A stretch of 6,131 bases of DNA from Pseudomonadota bacterium. GTDB lineage: Bacteria; Pseudomonadota; Alphaproteobacteria; Rhizobiales; Xanthobacteraceae. Position numbers and translations under genes: made by a program. This document shows, in pieces, positions 1-6,131 of the stretch (the stretch's first letter is position 1; each line of letters starts with the position of its first letter). The stretch covers positions 1 through 6,131 of the forward strand of contig JAJYAH010000445.1 of NCBI GenBank assembly GCA_021779635.1. The letters run 5' to 3'. The notes under the pieces were generated by a model. The model saw only the letters and a list, made by a program, of their open reading frames with translations, did not search any database and was not told where the DNA came from.

Positions 1-1
1 C

Positions 2-1387
2 GACGCGCTGATGGAGCAATTGCTCGAGGATATCCCGCCGCCGCGTGACGCGGTGTTCGACGATCTGGCCCGCGAGTTGCGCGAAGGGCTGATCTGTCCG
101 GTGCTGCTCGGCTCGGCCGCCCGCGAGAACGGCGTGCTGCGCCTGATGAAGGCGCTGCGGCATGAAGCGCCCGGCGTGGCTGAAACCGCCAAGCGGCTCG
201 GCGCGTCTTCGTCCAAGGATGCGCTGGCCTATGTGTTCAAGACGATGCATCTGCAGCACGGCGGCAAGCTGTCGCTGACGCGCCTGTTGGCCGGGCGTCT
301 GGAGGATGGCGCGACGCTGCAATCGTCATCCGGCGAGACCGGGCGGGTATCCGGAATCCTGGCGGTGAGCGGCGCCCACGAGACCAAGCGCGCCGCCGCC
401 GAAGCCGGCGAGATGGTGGCGCTCGGCAAGCTCGATACCATCAAGACCGGCGACACGCTGTCGAGCGGCAAGACCGCGTCGGCGGCGCTGGTGAGCATCG
501 AGCCGTCGCCGCCGGTACTGGCGCTGGCGCTGGCGGCAACCGACCGCAAGGACGACGTGAAGCTCGGCCAGGCGCTGTTGCGGCTGAACGAGGAAGATCC
601 TTCGCTGTCGATGATCCACAATGCGCGAACCCACGACATCGTGCTGTGGGGACAGGGCGAGATGCATTTGCGGGTGGCGCTGGAGCGGCTGCGCGATCGC
701 TTCGGCGTCAACGTCAAATCGCAGGCGCCGGCGATCGGCTATCAGGAAACCATCCGCAAACCGATCACCCAGCGCGGCCGGCACAAGAAGCAATCCGGCG
801 GTCACGGCCAGTTCGGCGACGTGGTGCTGGAGATCAAGCCGATGCCGCGCGGCGGCGGTTTCGAATTCCACGAGAGAGTGGTCGGCGGCGCGGTGCCGCG
901 AAATTATATCGGCGCGGTGGAAGAGGGCGTCGTCGACGGACTGGCGCGCGGGCCGCTCGGTTTTCCTGTCATCGATGTGCAGGTGACGCTGACCGACGGC
1001 TCGTATCACAGCGTCGACTCCTCCGACCTCGCATTTCGGACCGCGGCGCGCATCGGCGTCAGCGAAGCGCTGCCGCAGTGCCAGCCGGTGCTGCTGGAGC
1101 CGATCCATGTGGTGGAGATCGTCTGCCCGACTGACGCGACCGCGAAGATCAACGCCATCCTGTCGGGGCGGCGCGGGCAGATTCTCGGCTTCGATACCCG
1201 CGAGGGTTGGACCGGATGGGATCGCGTCCGCGCCATGATGCCGGAAGCCGAGATCGGCGAGTTGATCGTGGAATTGCGCTCGGCGACCGCGGGCGCCGGC
1301 AGTTTCACGCGGGCTTTCGACCGCATGGCCGAAGTCACCGGCCGCGCCGCCGACCAGATCATCGCCGCGCACCGCGTTGCGGCGTGA
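2..1387 (+). CDS. Elongation factor G-type translational GTPase (EF-G or EF-G-like paralogue), 5'-truncated by window edge
   Basis: The reading frame is open from the first bases to TGA at 1385-1387, giving 461 residues; the ATG at 11 is internal, not the start. EF-G is a cytoplasmic GTPase that drives translocation of tRNA and mRNA on the ribosome and helps recycle ribosomes. The visible part begins at the end of the G domain (GSAARENGV, fragment residues 37-45); the P-loop and switch regions lie upstream. Domain II spans about 73-160. Domain III includes GQGEMHL (217-223). Domain IV opens with KKQSGGHGQFGDV (262-274) and has GSYHSVDSSDLAF (333-345), whose His matches the tip residue needed for translocation in EF-G. 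Domain V has GRRGQILGFD (389-398) and ends about 450. All visible domains are intact. No rpsL, rpsG or tuf is downstream, and the QFGDV and PRNY forms of domain IV resemble the EF-G-like branch, so this may be a second copy rather than fusA of the str operon. The family call is firm, the paralogue call tentative. Confidence 0.93.
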   Translation, partial: DALMEQLLEDIPPPRDAVFDDLARELREGLICPVLLGSAARENGVLRLMKALRHEAPGVAETAKRLGASSSKDALAYVFKTMHLQHGGKLSLTRLLAGRLEDGATLQSSSGETGRVSGILAVSGAHETKRAAAEAGEMVALGKLDTIKTGDTLSSGKTASAALVSIEPSPPVLALALAATDRKDDVKLGQALLRLNEEDPSLSMIHNARTHDIVLWGQGEMHLRVALERLRDRFGVNVKSQAPAIGYQETIRKPITQRGRHKKQSGGHGQFGDVVLEIKPMPRGGGFEFHERVVGGAVPRNYIGAVEEGVVDGLARGPLGFPVIDVQVTLTDGSYHSVDSSDLAFRTAARIGVSEALPQCQPVLLEPIHVVEIVCPTDATAKINAILSGRRGQILGFDTREGWTGWDRVRAMMPEAEIGELIVELRSATAGAGSFTRAFDRMAEVTGRAADQIIAAHRVAA

Positions 1388-1401
1388 TATCTGTCGTCAT
1401 T

Positions 1402-1429
1402 CCAGGACGCGCCACTTGGCGCGTCTTGG
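1402..1429. repeat. Perfect-loop palindrome (REP-like hairpin), possible terminator of the EF-G gene
   Basis: Bases 1402-1413 pair with 1418-1429 around the 4-nt loop ACTT. The stem is 12 bp, with eleven Watson-Crick pairs and one G-U pair (1405/1426); the core GACGCGCC/GGCGCGTC is perfect. It starts 14 nt after the EF-G stop codon. No U-tract follows, so it is not a classical intrinsic terminator, but it could protect the mRNA 3' end or attenuate read-through into the WG-repeat gene. The preceding GTCATTCC, at about 1396-1403, resembles the start of dispersed palindromic elements common between genes in Bradyrhizobium and Rhodopseudomonas. That family assignment is from memory; only one copy is in this window. 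Confidence 0.6.
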
Positions 1430-1523
1430 GGCACGCGCCGCTCTGACACGGTCCCGCCACGGATTCTCTCTACCCAGTCCCCGAGCTGGTCAACGACAAG
1501 CCGGATGGTCGGGACGAGGGGCG

Positions 1524-3551
1524 ATGGCAGCGCGCATTTGGTCTGATGTCACCGTGTTGATTGTCGTCGCGTGGGCGCAGGGCGCACTCGCGCAGGACAA
1601 GCCGCCGGAATTGACGCCAGCCGGCAAAGCCATCCTGCAGAGCCAGATCGCAGCCGATCGCACGGCGTCGAACAACTCTTCGGTGCCGCACAAGCCGCTG
1701 ACCTTCCCGCTCGCAAGCTGCGCGTTTCCGGGCGGTCTGTGCGGCGCGGTCAACCGCGACGGCACGGTTGCGGTGGCTCCGCACTATGATTGGGTCGGCA
1801 AGTTCTCGGACAACCGGGCCGCGGTCCGCCTCGGCGGGCTCTATGGCTTTGTCGATGAAAAGGGACGCGAAATCGTCAAGCCGCAATACCGCATCGTCGA
1901 TGATTACAAGTTCGGCTTCGCGCAGGTCGATGTCGACGGCAAGTCGGGCCTGATCGATCGCGACGGCAAGATGGTGATCGAGCCGAAATACGGCTTCATC
2001 GAAGCGATAGCTCCGGATCGTTTTGCTGTGTCGGAACGTCGGAAACTTGGCGGAATGATTGGGGGTGAGGATTTTTCTGGTACTCGGGTCGAGCACACCG
2101 CATCCGGTGGCGCGAGCGTCAGCGTCTCTGGGTTGTTCCTCGGGTCCGGCTTAGCAACCGACGTCATCGACATGTCAGAACAACGGATCGAGCCGTTAGC
2201 CGCGTCGCCGACTTCAAAGTTCGATAAAGACGATCCGGCGATCCGCTGGGTACAAAAGGACAAGCTGTGGGGGCTGGCGCGGGCCGACGGCAGCTGGCTG
2301 ATCGAACCAAAATTCGAGCAGGCCGAACCTCTGAGTGACGGCCTGGCGCGGGTGATGCTCAACGGCAAGGTCGGCTTCATCGACCGGACCGGGAATTTCG
2401 TCATCGAGCCGACCTTCGACAAGGCTTCGCCGTTTACGACAGGTCTCGATCACACGTCGGCCGAACGCGACGGGATCGTTGGCGTGATCAACAAAACCGG
2501 CGCATGGGTCTTCCAAACCAACTACCAGCAAGTTCAGCTGGCTGTTGCTTTCGGCATTCATCGCAATTCGCAAGATTTGTTCGGCTGGAACTTCAGGAAA
2601 AACGATCGTTGGGGGTTTCTGGATCGCGATGGCCGCGTGGTGCTGGATGCCGATTTCGATCAACCCATCCAGCATTGCGCCGATGGCCGATTGGATGCGG
2701 TAAAGGACAAGAAATGGTTCCATTTCAAGGCGGATGGCAGCCCGCTGCAGCTACCTGACGGTGGCATCGTCGATGCGTCGTGCGGCAGCGTCCCCCCCTA
2801 CACGTTGAAGGTCGGCGACAAGGTCGGGTTGGTCGACGCCGGCTTTCGCGCATTGACGCCCGTGCAATTCGATGCGGTCGTTCAGGCAGCGCCGGGCGTC
2901 AGGAATGCAAAGCTTGACGGCAAGTGGGGACGCATTGGGCCCGACGGCCGCTGGTTGCTCGAACCCAAGTTCGACTATCTTGCCGGCGGCGCTGATGTCT
3001 TCGTGGCATCGATCGACGGCAAGCGCGGCTTCATGCGATCCGACGGCTCCTGGCTGATCGAGCCGAAATTCGATGCCGCACGATACCGGGGCGACGATAC
3101 CGCCGTCGTCACGGTCGCTGGCGCGACCGGTGTGCTGCGGCTGTCGGATCAATCCTGGGTCGTGCCGCCGCGCCCGGGCGCCATGTGCGGCATCGACCAC
3201 GCGTTGATGTCGCAAGCCGGCGGCAAGCGCGTGATCCTGTCGCCGGCCGGAGAGACCTGGATCGACATCGGTGCCGAACGGATCGGCATCGCCCTCGATT
3301 TCGGTCTGCTGACGTTTCTCAGGGATGGGAAATGGGGACTGGTCGACACCGCCGGGCAGGTGATGGTCGAGCCGCAATTCGATGAGCCGGTCCTTTTTGC
3401 GCCGGGTCTGCGCGGCGTCGCCTGGGCTAAACGCGACGGCCGCTGGTGCGCGATCGACCGGCGCGGCAGCCTTGTGCGAGGCATCGCCTGCGCCGACGCC
3501 GATCCGATGCCATCCTGGCGTGGCCGGTTCGAGTGCAAGGTCGAGCCCTGA
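1524..3551 (+). CDS. Secreted WG-repeat (KWG) protein of unknown function
   Basis: A 675-residue protein read from ATG 1524, preceded by a purine-rich GAGGGG at 1516-1521. The frame stays open back to a TTG at 1377, inside the EF-G gene, but that extension would translate the palindrome and bury the signal peptide, so I prefer 1524. Residues 1-23 look like a Sec signal (hydrophobic VTVLIVVAWAQGALA, cleavage after ALA at 21-23), predicting a periplasmic or exported protein. From about 72 to 660 there are roughly 15 degenerate 33-40-residue WG repeats of the form K-x-G-(F/L)-(I/V)-D-x-x-G-x-(W/V)-(V/L)-I-E-P-(K/Q)-F-D. The clearest are at 105-140, 140-170, 247-281, 282-317, 362-396, 467-500, 500-533 and 603-639. 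Repeats 3 and 4 are separated by an insertion at about 171-246. The mature part has eight Cys (66, 73, 385, 420, 555, 642, 656, 671). WG repeats are thought to form beta-rich solenoids or propellers for binding; no catalytic motif is visible. Partner and role are unknown. Confidence 0.88.
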   Translation: MAARIWSDVTVLIVVAWAQGALAQDKPPELTPAGKAILQSQIAADRTASNNSSVPHKPLTFPLASCAFPGGLCGAVNRDGTVAVAPHYDWVGKFSDNRAAVRLGGLYGFVDEKGREIVKPQYRIVDDYKFGFAQVDVDGKSGLIDRDGKMVIEPKYGFIEAIAPDRFAVSERRKLGGMIGGEDFSGTRVEHTASGGASVSVSGLFLGSGLATDVIDMSEQRIEPLAASPTSKFDKDDPAIRWVQKDKLWGLARADGSWLIEPKFEQAEPLSDGLARVMLNGKVGFIDRTGNFVIEPTFDKASPFTTGLDHTSAERDGIVGVINKTGAWVFQTNYQQVQLAVAFGIHRNSQDLFGWNFRKNDRWGFLDRDGRVVLDADFDQPIQHCADGRLDAVKDKKWFHFKADGSPLQLPDGGIVDASCGSVPPYTLKVGDKVGLVDAGFRALTPVQFDAVVQAAPGVRNAKLDGKWGRIGPDGRWLLEPKFDYLAGGADVFVASIDGKRGFMRSDGSWLIEPKFDAARYRGDDTAVVTVAGATGVLRLSDQSWVVPPRPGAMCGIDHALMSQAGGKRVILSPAGETWIDIGAERIGIALDFGLLTFLRDGKWGLVDTAGQVMVEPQFDEPVLFAPGLRGVAWAKRDGRWCAIDRRGSLVRGIACADADPMPSWRGRFECKVEP

Positions 3552-3593
3552 TTTTGCGGCGCACCGCGTGTCCCCAACCACGCATCGACAGCA

Positions 3594-3622
3594 TTGACAG
3601 CGAACACGGCTTGCCTGATTTG
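3594..3622 (+). promoter_or_regulatory. Possible sigma-70-type promoter for aroE
   Basis: TTGACA at 3594-3599 exactly matches the -35 consensus and lies in the 117-nt gap between the WG-repeat gene and aroE. At 17-nt spacing the -10 position (3617-3622) reads GATTTG, a poor match. This is therefore only a candidate, though the position, about 47 nt upstream of the start codon, is sensible. It would allow aroE to be transcribed independently of the WG-repeat gene. Confidence 0.3.
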
Positions 3623-3668
3623 AGCGGGGCACGACGCCTGCTCACGGGGCGCTGCAACAGGACTGGCG

Positions 3669-4511
3669 ATGACAGCCGAAACCAAAGCCCGCGCTGCATG
3701 CCTGATCGGATGGCCGGCGGCGCATTCGCGTTCGCCGCTGATCCATCATTACTGGCTGCGCACACTGGGCATCGAGGGCGGTTACAATATCGAGGCGGTG
3801 CCGCCTGAAGGCCTTGCCGAGTTCGTGCTGCATCTGTCGGCCCACGGCTTTGTCGGGGCCAATGTCACCATTCCGCACAAGGAACGCGCGCTGGCGCTGT
3901 CGGCGCCGGACGCCCGCGCCCGCGCGGTCGGCGCTGCCAATACGCTGTGGTATGATGGCGGCGAACTGCGCTCGACCAACACCGACATCGAAGGCTTTCT
4001 CCATAATCTCGACGCCGCCGCACCCGGATGGGACGCCGCCGGGGAAGCGCTGGTGCTCGGCGCCGGCGGGTCGTCGCGCGCAGTGGTATTCGGCCTGATC
4101 GAACGCGGCTTCAGGCGCGTGCATCTGGCAAACCGGACCATCGACCGCGCGCGGGCGCTCGCGGACCAGTTCGGCGCCAGCGTTCATCCGGTGGCGTGGG
4201 ACGCGATCGGCGAGCTGCTGCCGGACGCGGGACTGCTGGTCAACACCACCTCGCTCGGCATGCACGGCCAGCCCCCGCTTGTGATCGATGTGAGCCGGCT
4301 GCCGTCGCAGGCCGTTGTCGCCGACCTCGTCTATGTGCCGCTGGAAACCGCGCTGCTCGCAGCAGCCCGGGCGCGGGGCTTGAGGACGGCCGACGGGCTC
4401 GGCATGCTGCTGCACCAGGCGGTGCGCGGCTTTGAGCTGTGGTTCGGCCGGCGCCCGCAAGTCACGCCCGAACTTCGCGCGCTGGTCGAGGCCGATCTCA
4501 AAAAAGTCTGA
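3669..4511 (+). CDS. aroE: Shikimate dehydrogenase (NADP+), AroE
   Basis: A 280-residue protein, the usual AroE length (about 270-290). The enzyme (EC 1.1.1.25) reduces 3-dehydroshikimate to shikimate with NADPH in the cytoplasmic pathway to chorismate and aromatic amino acids. The N-terminal substrate domain has HSRSP (19-23, with shikimate-binding Ser20 and Ser22), NVTIPHK (65-71, with catalytic Lys71), AANT (89-92) and NTDIEGF (104-110, with catalytic Asp106). The Rossmann domain has GAGGSSRA (131-138), the NRT motif at 154-156 typical of NADP-preferring AroE rather than YdiB, NTTSLGM (191-197), DLVY (218-221) and GLGMLLHQA (242-250). All key residues are present, so it should be active. 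The ATG start has AGGA at 3659-3662, 6 nt upstream. In many alphaproteobacteria the biosynthetic aroE sits by maf, coaE or dnaQ; here the neighbours are a WG-repeat protein and an acetyltransferase, so a second or quinate-directed copy cannot be excluded. Confidence 0.93.
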   Translation: MTAETKARAACLIGWPAAHSRSPLIHHYWLRTLGIEGGYNIEAVPPEGLAEFVLHLSAHGFVGANVTIPHKERALALSAPDARARAVGAANTLWYDGGELRSTNTDIEGFLHNLDAAAPGWDAAGEALVLGAGGSSRAVVFGLIERGFRRVHLANRTIDRARALADQFGASVHPVAWDAIGELLPDAGLLVNTTSLGMHGQPPLVIDVSRLPSQAVVADLVYVPLETALLAAARARGLRTADGLGMLLHQAVRGFELWFGRRPQVTPELRALVEADLKKV

Positions 4512-4539
4512 GTCGGAAGGATCGTCGAAGTTCCGGAAT

Positions 4540-4544
4540 GGAGG
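4540..4544 (+). promoter_or_regulatory. Ribosome binding site fixing the GTG start of the acetyltransferase
   Basis: GGAGG at 4540-4544 is a full Shine-Dalgarno core and sits 7 nt before the GTG at 4552. It is the only strong site near the start of this frame. Together with protein homology, it rules out starts inside aroE (the frame is open from about 4432) and the out-of-frame ATG at 4538-4540. Confidence 0.7.
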
Positions 4545-4551
4545 CGGCAAC

Positions 4552-5142
4552 GTGAAGCTTGAACATCTTCCGCTCGCAGGGCGATTTTTGCGCCTGCAAC
4601 CGTTCGCGCCCGAGTTGAAGGAGGAGGTTCGCGCCGCAGTGGACTGCGATCCGGAGACCTGGGCGATCATGCCGGTCAATCCGATGGGGGCGGGCTTCGA
4701 TGCCTATTGGGCCGCGACCTGCGGCGCTCCGCCCGGCGAGCGCATGGCCTACGCGATTCGGCGATCCAACGACGACCGGGTGATCGGGATGTCGACTTAC
4801 TACACCGGGCTCGTGAGCCAGGGCGGCGTGGAGATCGGAACCTCGTTCCTGCACCCGGACGCCCGCGGCGGCCCCGCCAACCCGGAGGCGAAATTATTGC
4901 TGCTGGATCACGCCTTCAACTCCGGCGCAGCGCGCGTGCAGTTCAGGGTCGATACCCGCAACCGGCGCAGCCAGGCGGCGGTGGCCAAGCTCGGCGCGGT
5001 CAGGGAGGGCGTGCTGCGCCGCGATCGCCTCACCTGGACCGGTTACATTCGCGACACCGTGGTGTTCTCGATCCTCGACCACGAATGGCCGCAAGTGAAG
5101 GCGCAACTCCAGGCGCGGGTGGATCGCTTGCTCGCGGCCTGA
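4552..5142 (+). CDS. GNAT family N-acetyltransferase (RimJ/RimL type, Acetyltransf_3)
   Basis: A 196-residue protein from GTG 4552 to TGA 5140-5142. GNAT enzymes transfer an acetyl group from acetyl-CoA to an amine; this branch includes the ribosomal protein N-acetyltransferases RimJ and RimL but mostly enzymes of unknown substrate. The order of motifs fits a single complete GNAT fold: RFLRLQPF near the N terminus (11-18), a strand with RVIGMSTYY (76-84), VEIGTSFLHPDARGG (93-107), the acetyl-CoA-binding loop and helix GGPANPEAKLLLLDHAF (106-122), then VQFRVDTRNRRSQAAVAKLG (129-148) with the Asn137/Ser140 pattern of the active-site helix, and GYIRDTVVFSIL (164-175) at the end. The NPEAK form of the CoA loop is typical of a poorly characterised subgroup. 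It starts 40 nt after the aroE stop on the same strand, so co-transcription is likely; no functional link to shikimate is evident. It converges with the - strand gene ending at 5200. Confidence 0.88.
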   Translation: MKLEHLPLAGRFLRLQPFAPELKEEVRAAVDCDPETWAIMPVNPMGAGFDAYWAATCGAPPGERMAYAIRRSNDDRVIGMSTYYTGLVSQGGVEIGTSFLHPDARGGPANPEAKLLLLDHAFNSGAARVQFRVDTRNRRSQAAVAKLGAVREGVLRRDRLTWTGYIRDTVVFSILDHEWPQVKAQLQARVDRLLAA

Positions 5143-5199
5143 CGCCGCCGGCAACGTCCGAACGGCGATCCCCGCAAATGCGCGGAATGAGGTTTGGCG

Positions 5200-5571
5200 C
5201 TAACCGAATGATTTGCTGGTCGTCCGCAGCCGTCTCGCCAATACCCGCATCACCTTGAGGGCGAAGAACGGCGTTTGGCTGACCAGAAACAGAAACTGCT
5301 TTTCGGAAATCGGAACCAGCTCGACATCGGTCATGGCAACGGCCGTCGCGCTGCGCGGAGCGTCGTCGATCAACGCCATTTCGCCGAAAATGCTGTTCGC
5401 GCTCAACTCGGCAAGGGTGCGATTGCCAAGGCGAATCCTGACCTGTCCGCGCTTGATAACAAGGAGTCCGTCAGCCTTGTCGCCTTCCTGGAATATGAGA
5501 GTTCCTTCTTTCACCGCTCGCGTTGCAATTCCGTCGCCGGCCAGCAGGCCAAAATCGATGTCATCCATCAC
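5200..5571 (-). CDS. Stand-alone cyclic nucleotide-binding domain protein (Crp/Fnr-like sensor domain without HTH)
   Basis: A 123-residue protein consisting of almost nothing but one cNMP-binding domain. Visible features are the entry strand and turn GTLIFQEGDKADGLLVIKRG (23-42), the beta-roll, and a canonical phosphate-binding cassette, FGEMALIDDAPRSATA (62-77), with Gly63 and Glu64 for the ribose and Arg73 and Ser74 for the cyclic phosphate, followed by a C-terminal helix (about 99-118). The key residues are kept, so cAMP or cGMP binding is plausible. There is no helix-turn-helix, kinase, channel or membrane segment, so it is not a Crp regulator itself; it may act by protein contact. The start is GTG at 5571-5569 or the adjacent ATG at 5568-5566; a weak AGG lies 7 nt before the GTG. 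The stop is TAG (complement of 5200-5202). It lies 95 nt downstream of the hydroxy-acid dehydrogenase gene on the same strand. Confidence 0.88.
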   Translation of the reverse strand: MMDDIDFGLLAGDGIATRAVKEGTLIFQEGDKADGLLVIKRGQVRIRLGNRTLAELSANSIFGEMALIDDAPRSATAVAMTDVELVPISEKQFLFLVSQTPFFALKVMRVLARRLRTTSKSFG

Positions 5572-5611
5572 AAAATTGCCTGTCCATCCATGACAAAAAT
5601 ATATCGGTTTT

Positions 5612-5642
5612 ATTACACCTCGATATTACGGTTTGATGACAA
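5612..5642 (-). promoter_or_regulatory. Possible promoter of the cyclic nucleotide-binding gene
   Basis: The 95-nt spacer 5572-5666 is clearly AT-richer than the rest of the window. On the - strand TTGTCA (5642-5637) resembles a -35 box and TGTAAT (5617-5612) matches 5 of 6 bases of a -10 box, but the spacing of 19 nt is long. A second -10-like TATATT (5603-5598) lacks a recognisable -35. TTGTCAT recurs at 5596-5590, so an operator half-site is conceivable. The assignment is tentative. Confidence 0.3.
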
Positions 5643-5666
5643 CGGATGTGATGAAGCCGGTCCCGC

Positions 5667-6131
5667 TCAAATCGCCAGCACGTGGTCGTCGATCTCGGCG
5701 ATGGTGTTGACGCCGCACAGCCCCATGGTCACGCTGAGCTCGTTGGCGATGAGATCGATCGCCTTGGCGACGCCGGGGCCGCCGAAGGCGCCGAGGCCAT
5801 GAATATAGGCCCGGCCGATCATGCAGGATTTGGCGCCGAGTGCGAGCGCGCGCATCACGTCCTGGCCCGAGCGAATGCCGCCGTCGAACAGCACCTCGAG
5901 CTGCGAACCCACTGCATCGGCGATCTCCGGCAATAACTCGATCGACGACGGCGCGCCATCGAGCTGCCGGCCGCCATGGTTGGACACCACCAGCGCCTCG
6001 GCCCCGGTCTTTGCCGCCTCATTGGCGTCCTCGACATCGAGGATGCCCTTGAGGATCAGCTTGCCCGGCCAGATGCTGCGGATCCACTCGACATCCTTCC
6101 AGTTCAGCGTGGTGTCGAACTGTGTCGAGAT
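5667..6131 (-). CDS. lldD: FMN-dependent alpha-hydroxy-acid dehydrogenase/oxidase (L-lactate dehydrogenase type), N-terminal part outside window
   Basis: The frame is open from the right edge of the window to TGA (complement of 5667-5669), giving the last 154 residues of a family usually 350-400 long. These are TIM-barrel flavoenzymes that oxidise L-2-hydroxy acids (lactate, glycolate, mandelate) to 2-keto acids, passing electrons to oxygen or the respiratory chain. The C-terminal half of the active site is visible: LILKGI with the FMN-contacting Lys28 of the fragment, SNHGGRQLDG (50-59) with the catalytic base His52 and substrate-binding Arg55, the FMN phosphate-binding DGGIRSGQDV (83-92), and MIGRAY (104-109). 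It ends with the usual C-terminal helix region VTMGLCGVNTIAEID. All expected residues are present, with no sign of decay. The substrate-determining N-terminal half is not visible, so lldD is the best name rather than a proven substrate. The GTG at 5988-5990 is internal, not a start. Confidence 0.9.
   Translation of the reverse strand: MSTQFDTTLNWKDVEWIRSIWPGKLILKGILDVEDANEAAKTGAEALVVSNHGGRQLDGAPSSIELLPEIADAVGSQLEVLFDGGIRSGQDVMRALALGAKSCMIGRAYIHGLGAFGGPGVAKAIDLIANELSVTMGLCGVNTIAEIDDHVLAI

Noticed and set aside
326..1372. A 348-codon open frame on the - strand opposite the EF-G gene
   Set aside because: Its translation is rich in Arg, His, Ala and Asp without any recognisable domain, and it mirrors the codon bias of the well-supported EF-G frame; it is a typical antisense shadow in GC-rich DNA.
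1377..1523. Use of the TTG at 1377 as start of the WG-repeat protein, overlapping the EF-G gene by 11 nt
   Set aside because: It would add 49 Arg-rich residues encoded through the palindrome and place the signal peptide internally; the ATG at 1524 gives a normal exported N terminus.
2280..3080. DNA direct repeats within the WG-repeat gene (for example around 2286-2317 and 3038-3069)
   Set aside because: They encode equivalent positions of protein repeats (DGSWLIEPKF) and reflect internal domain duplication, not a mobile element or CRISPR array.
2751..3632. A 293-codon open frame on the - strand opposite the 3' half of the WG-repeat gene
   Set aside because: It is antisense to clear WG repeats and has no domain or plausible ribosome binding site of its own.
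3642..4679. A 345-codon open frame on the - strand opposite aroE
   Set aside because: The + strand frame encodes a complete AroE with all catalytic motifs; the antisense translation is low-complexity and has no family features.
5171..5186. Possible bidirectional terminator between the convergent acetyltransferase and cyclic-nucleotide-binding genes
   Set aside because: Only a 4-bp stem (CCGC/GCGG) with a 6-nt loop and no T-run on either strand; too weak to annotate.
5631..5645. FNR/FixK-like box near GTTTGATGACAAC
   Set aside because: The consensus TTGAT-N4-ATCAA is not met; only one half-site is recognisable.

Overview
The window is GC-rich, with strong G/C preference at third codon positions. 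Its gene content looks like a chromosome of an alphaproteobacterium, most likely of the Bradyrhizobium/Rhodopseudomonas/Afipia group. That assignment rests on protein style, codon use and a palindromic intergenic element of the type common in those genomes; no rRNA or other phylogenetic marker is present.

Layout on the + strand: (1) the 3' two thirds of an elongation factor G-type translational GTPase, with its GTP-binding domain outside the window; (2) a short gap holding a strong 12-bp hairpin; (3) a large, probably exported WG-repeat protein of 675 residues; (4) a shikimate dehydrogenase, AroE; (5) a RimJ/RimL-type GNAT acetyltransferase 40 nt downstream of aroE. On the - strand, converging on these: (6) a small stand-alone cyclic-nucleotide-binding domain protein and (7) the C-terminal part of an FMN-dependent alpha-hydroxy-acid (L-lactate type) dehydrogenase that runs off the right edge. 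There is no stretch over 300 bases without a gene.

The genes do not form an obvious single pathway. aroE and the acetyltransferase may share a transcript. The cyclic-nucleotide-binding gene follows the hydroxy-acid dehydrogenase gene on the same strand but is separated from it by a 95-nt AT-rich spacer that probably carries its own promoter. The EF-G copy lacks str-operon neighbours downstream and aroE is not beside coaE/maf/dnaQ-type genes, so either could be a paralogue or simply relocated.

No RNA gene, CRISPR array, insertion sequence, prophage or defence module was seen. The least understood item is the WG-repeat protein, which carries about 15 degenerate repeats, a signal peptide, eight cysteines and a roughly 70-residue insertion of unlike composition. 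I found no evidence of a wholly new multi-gene system.
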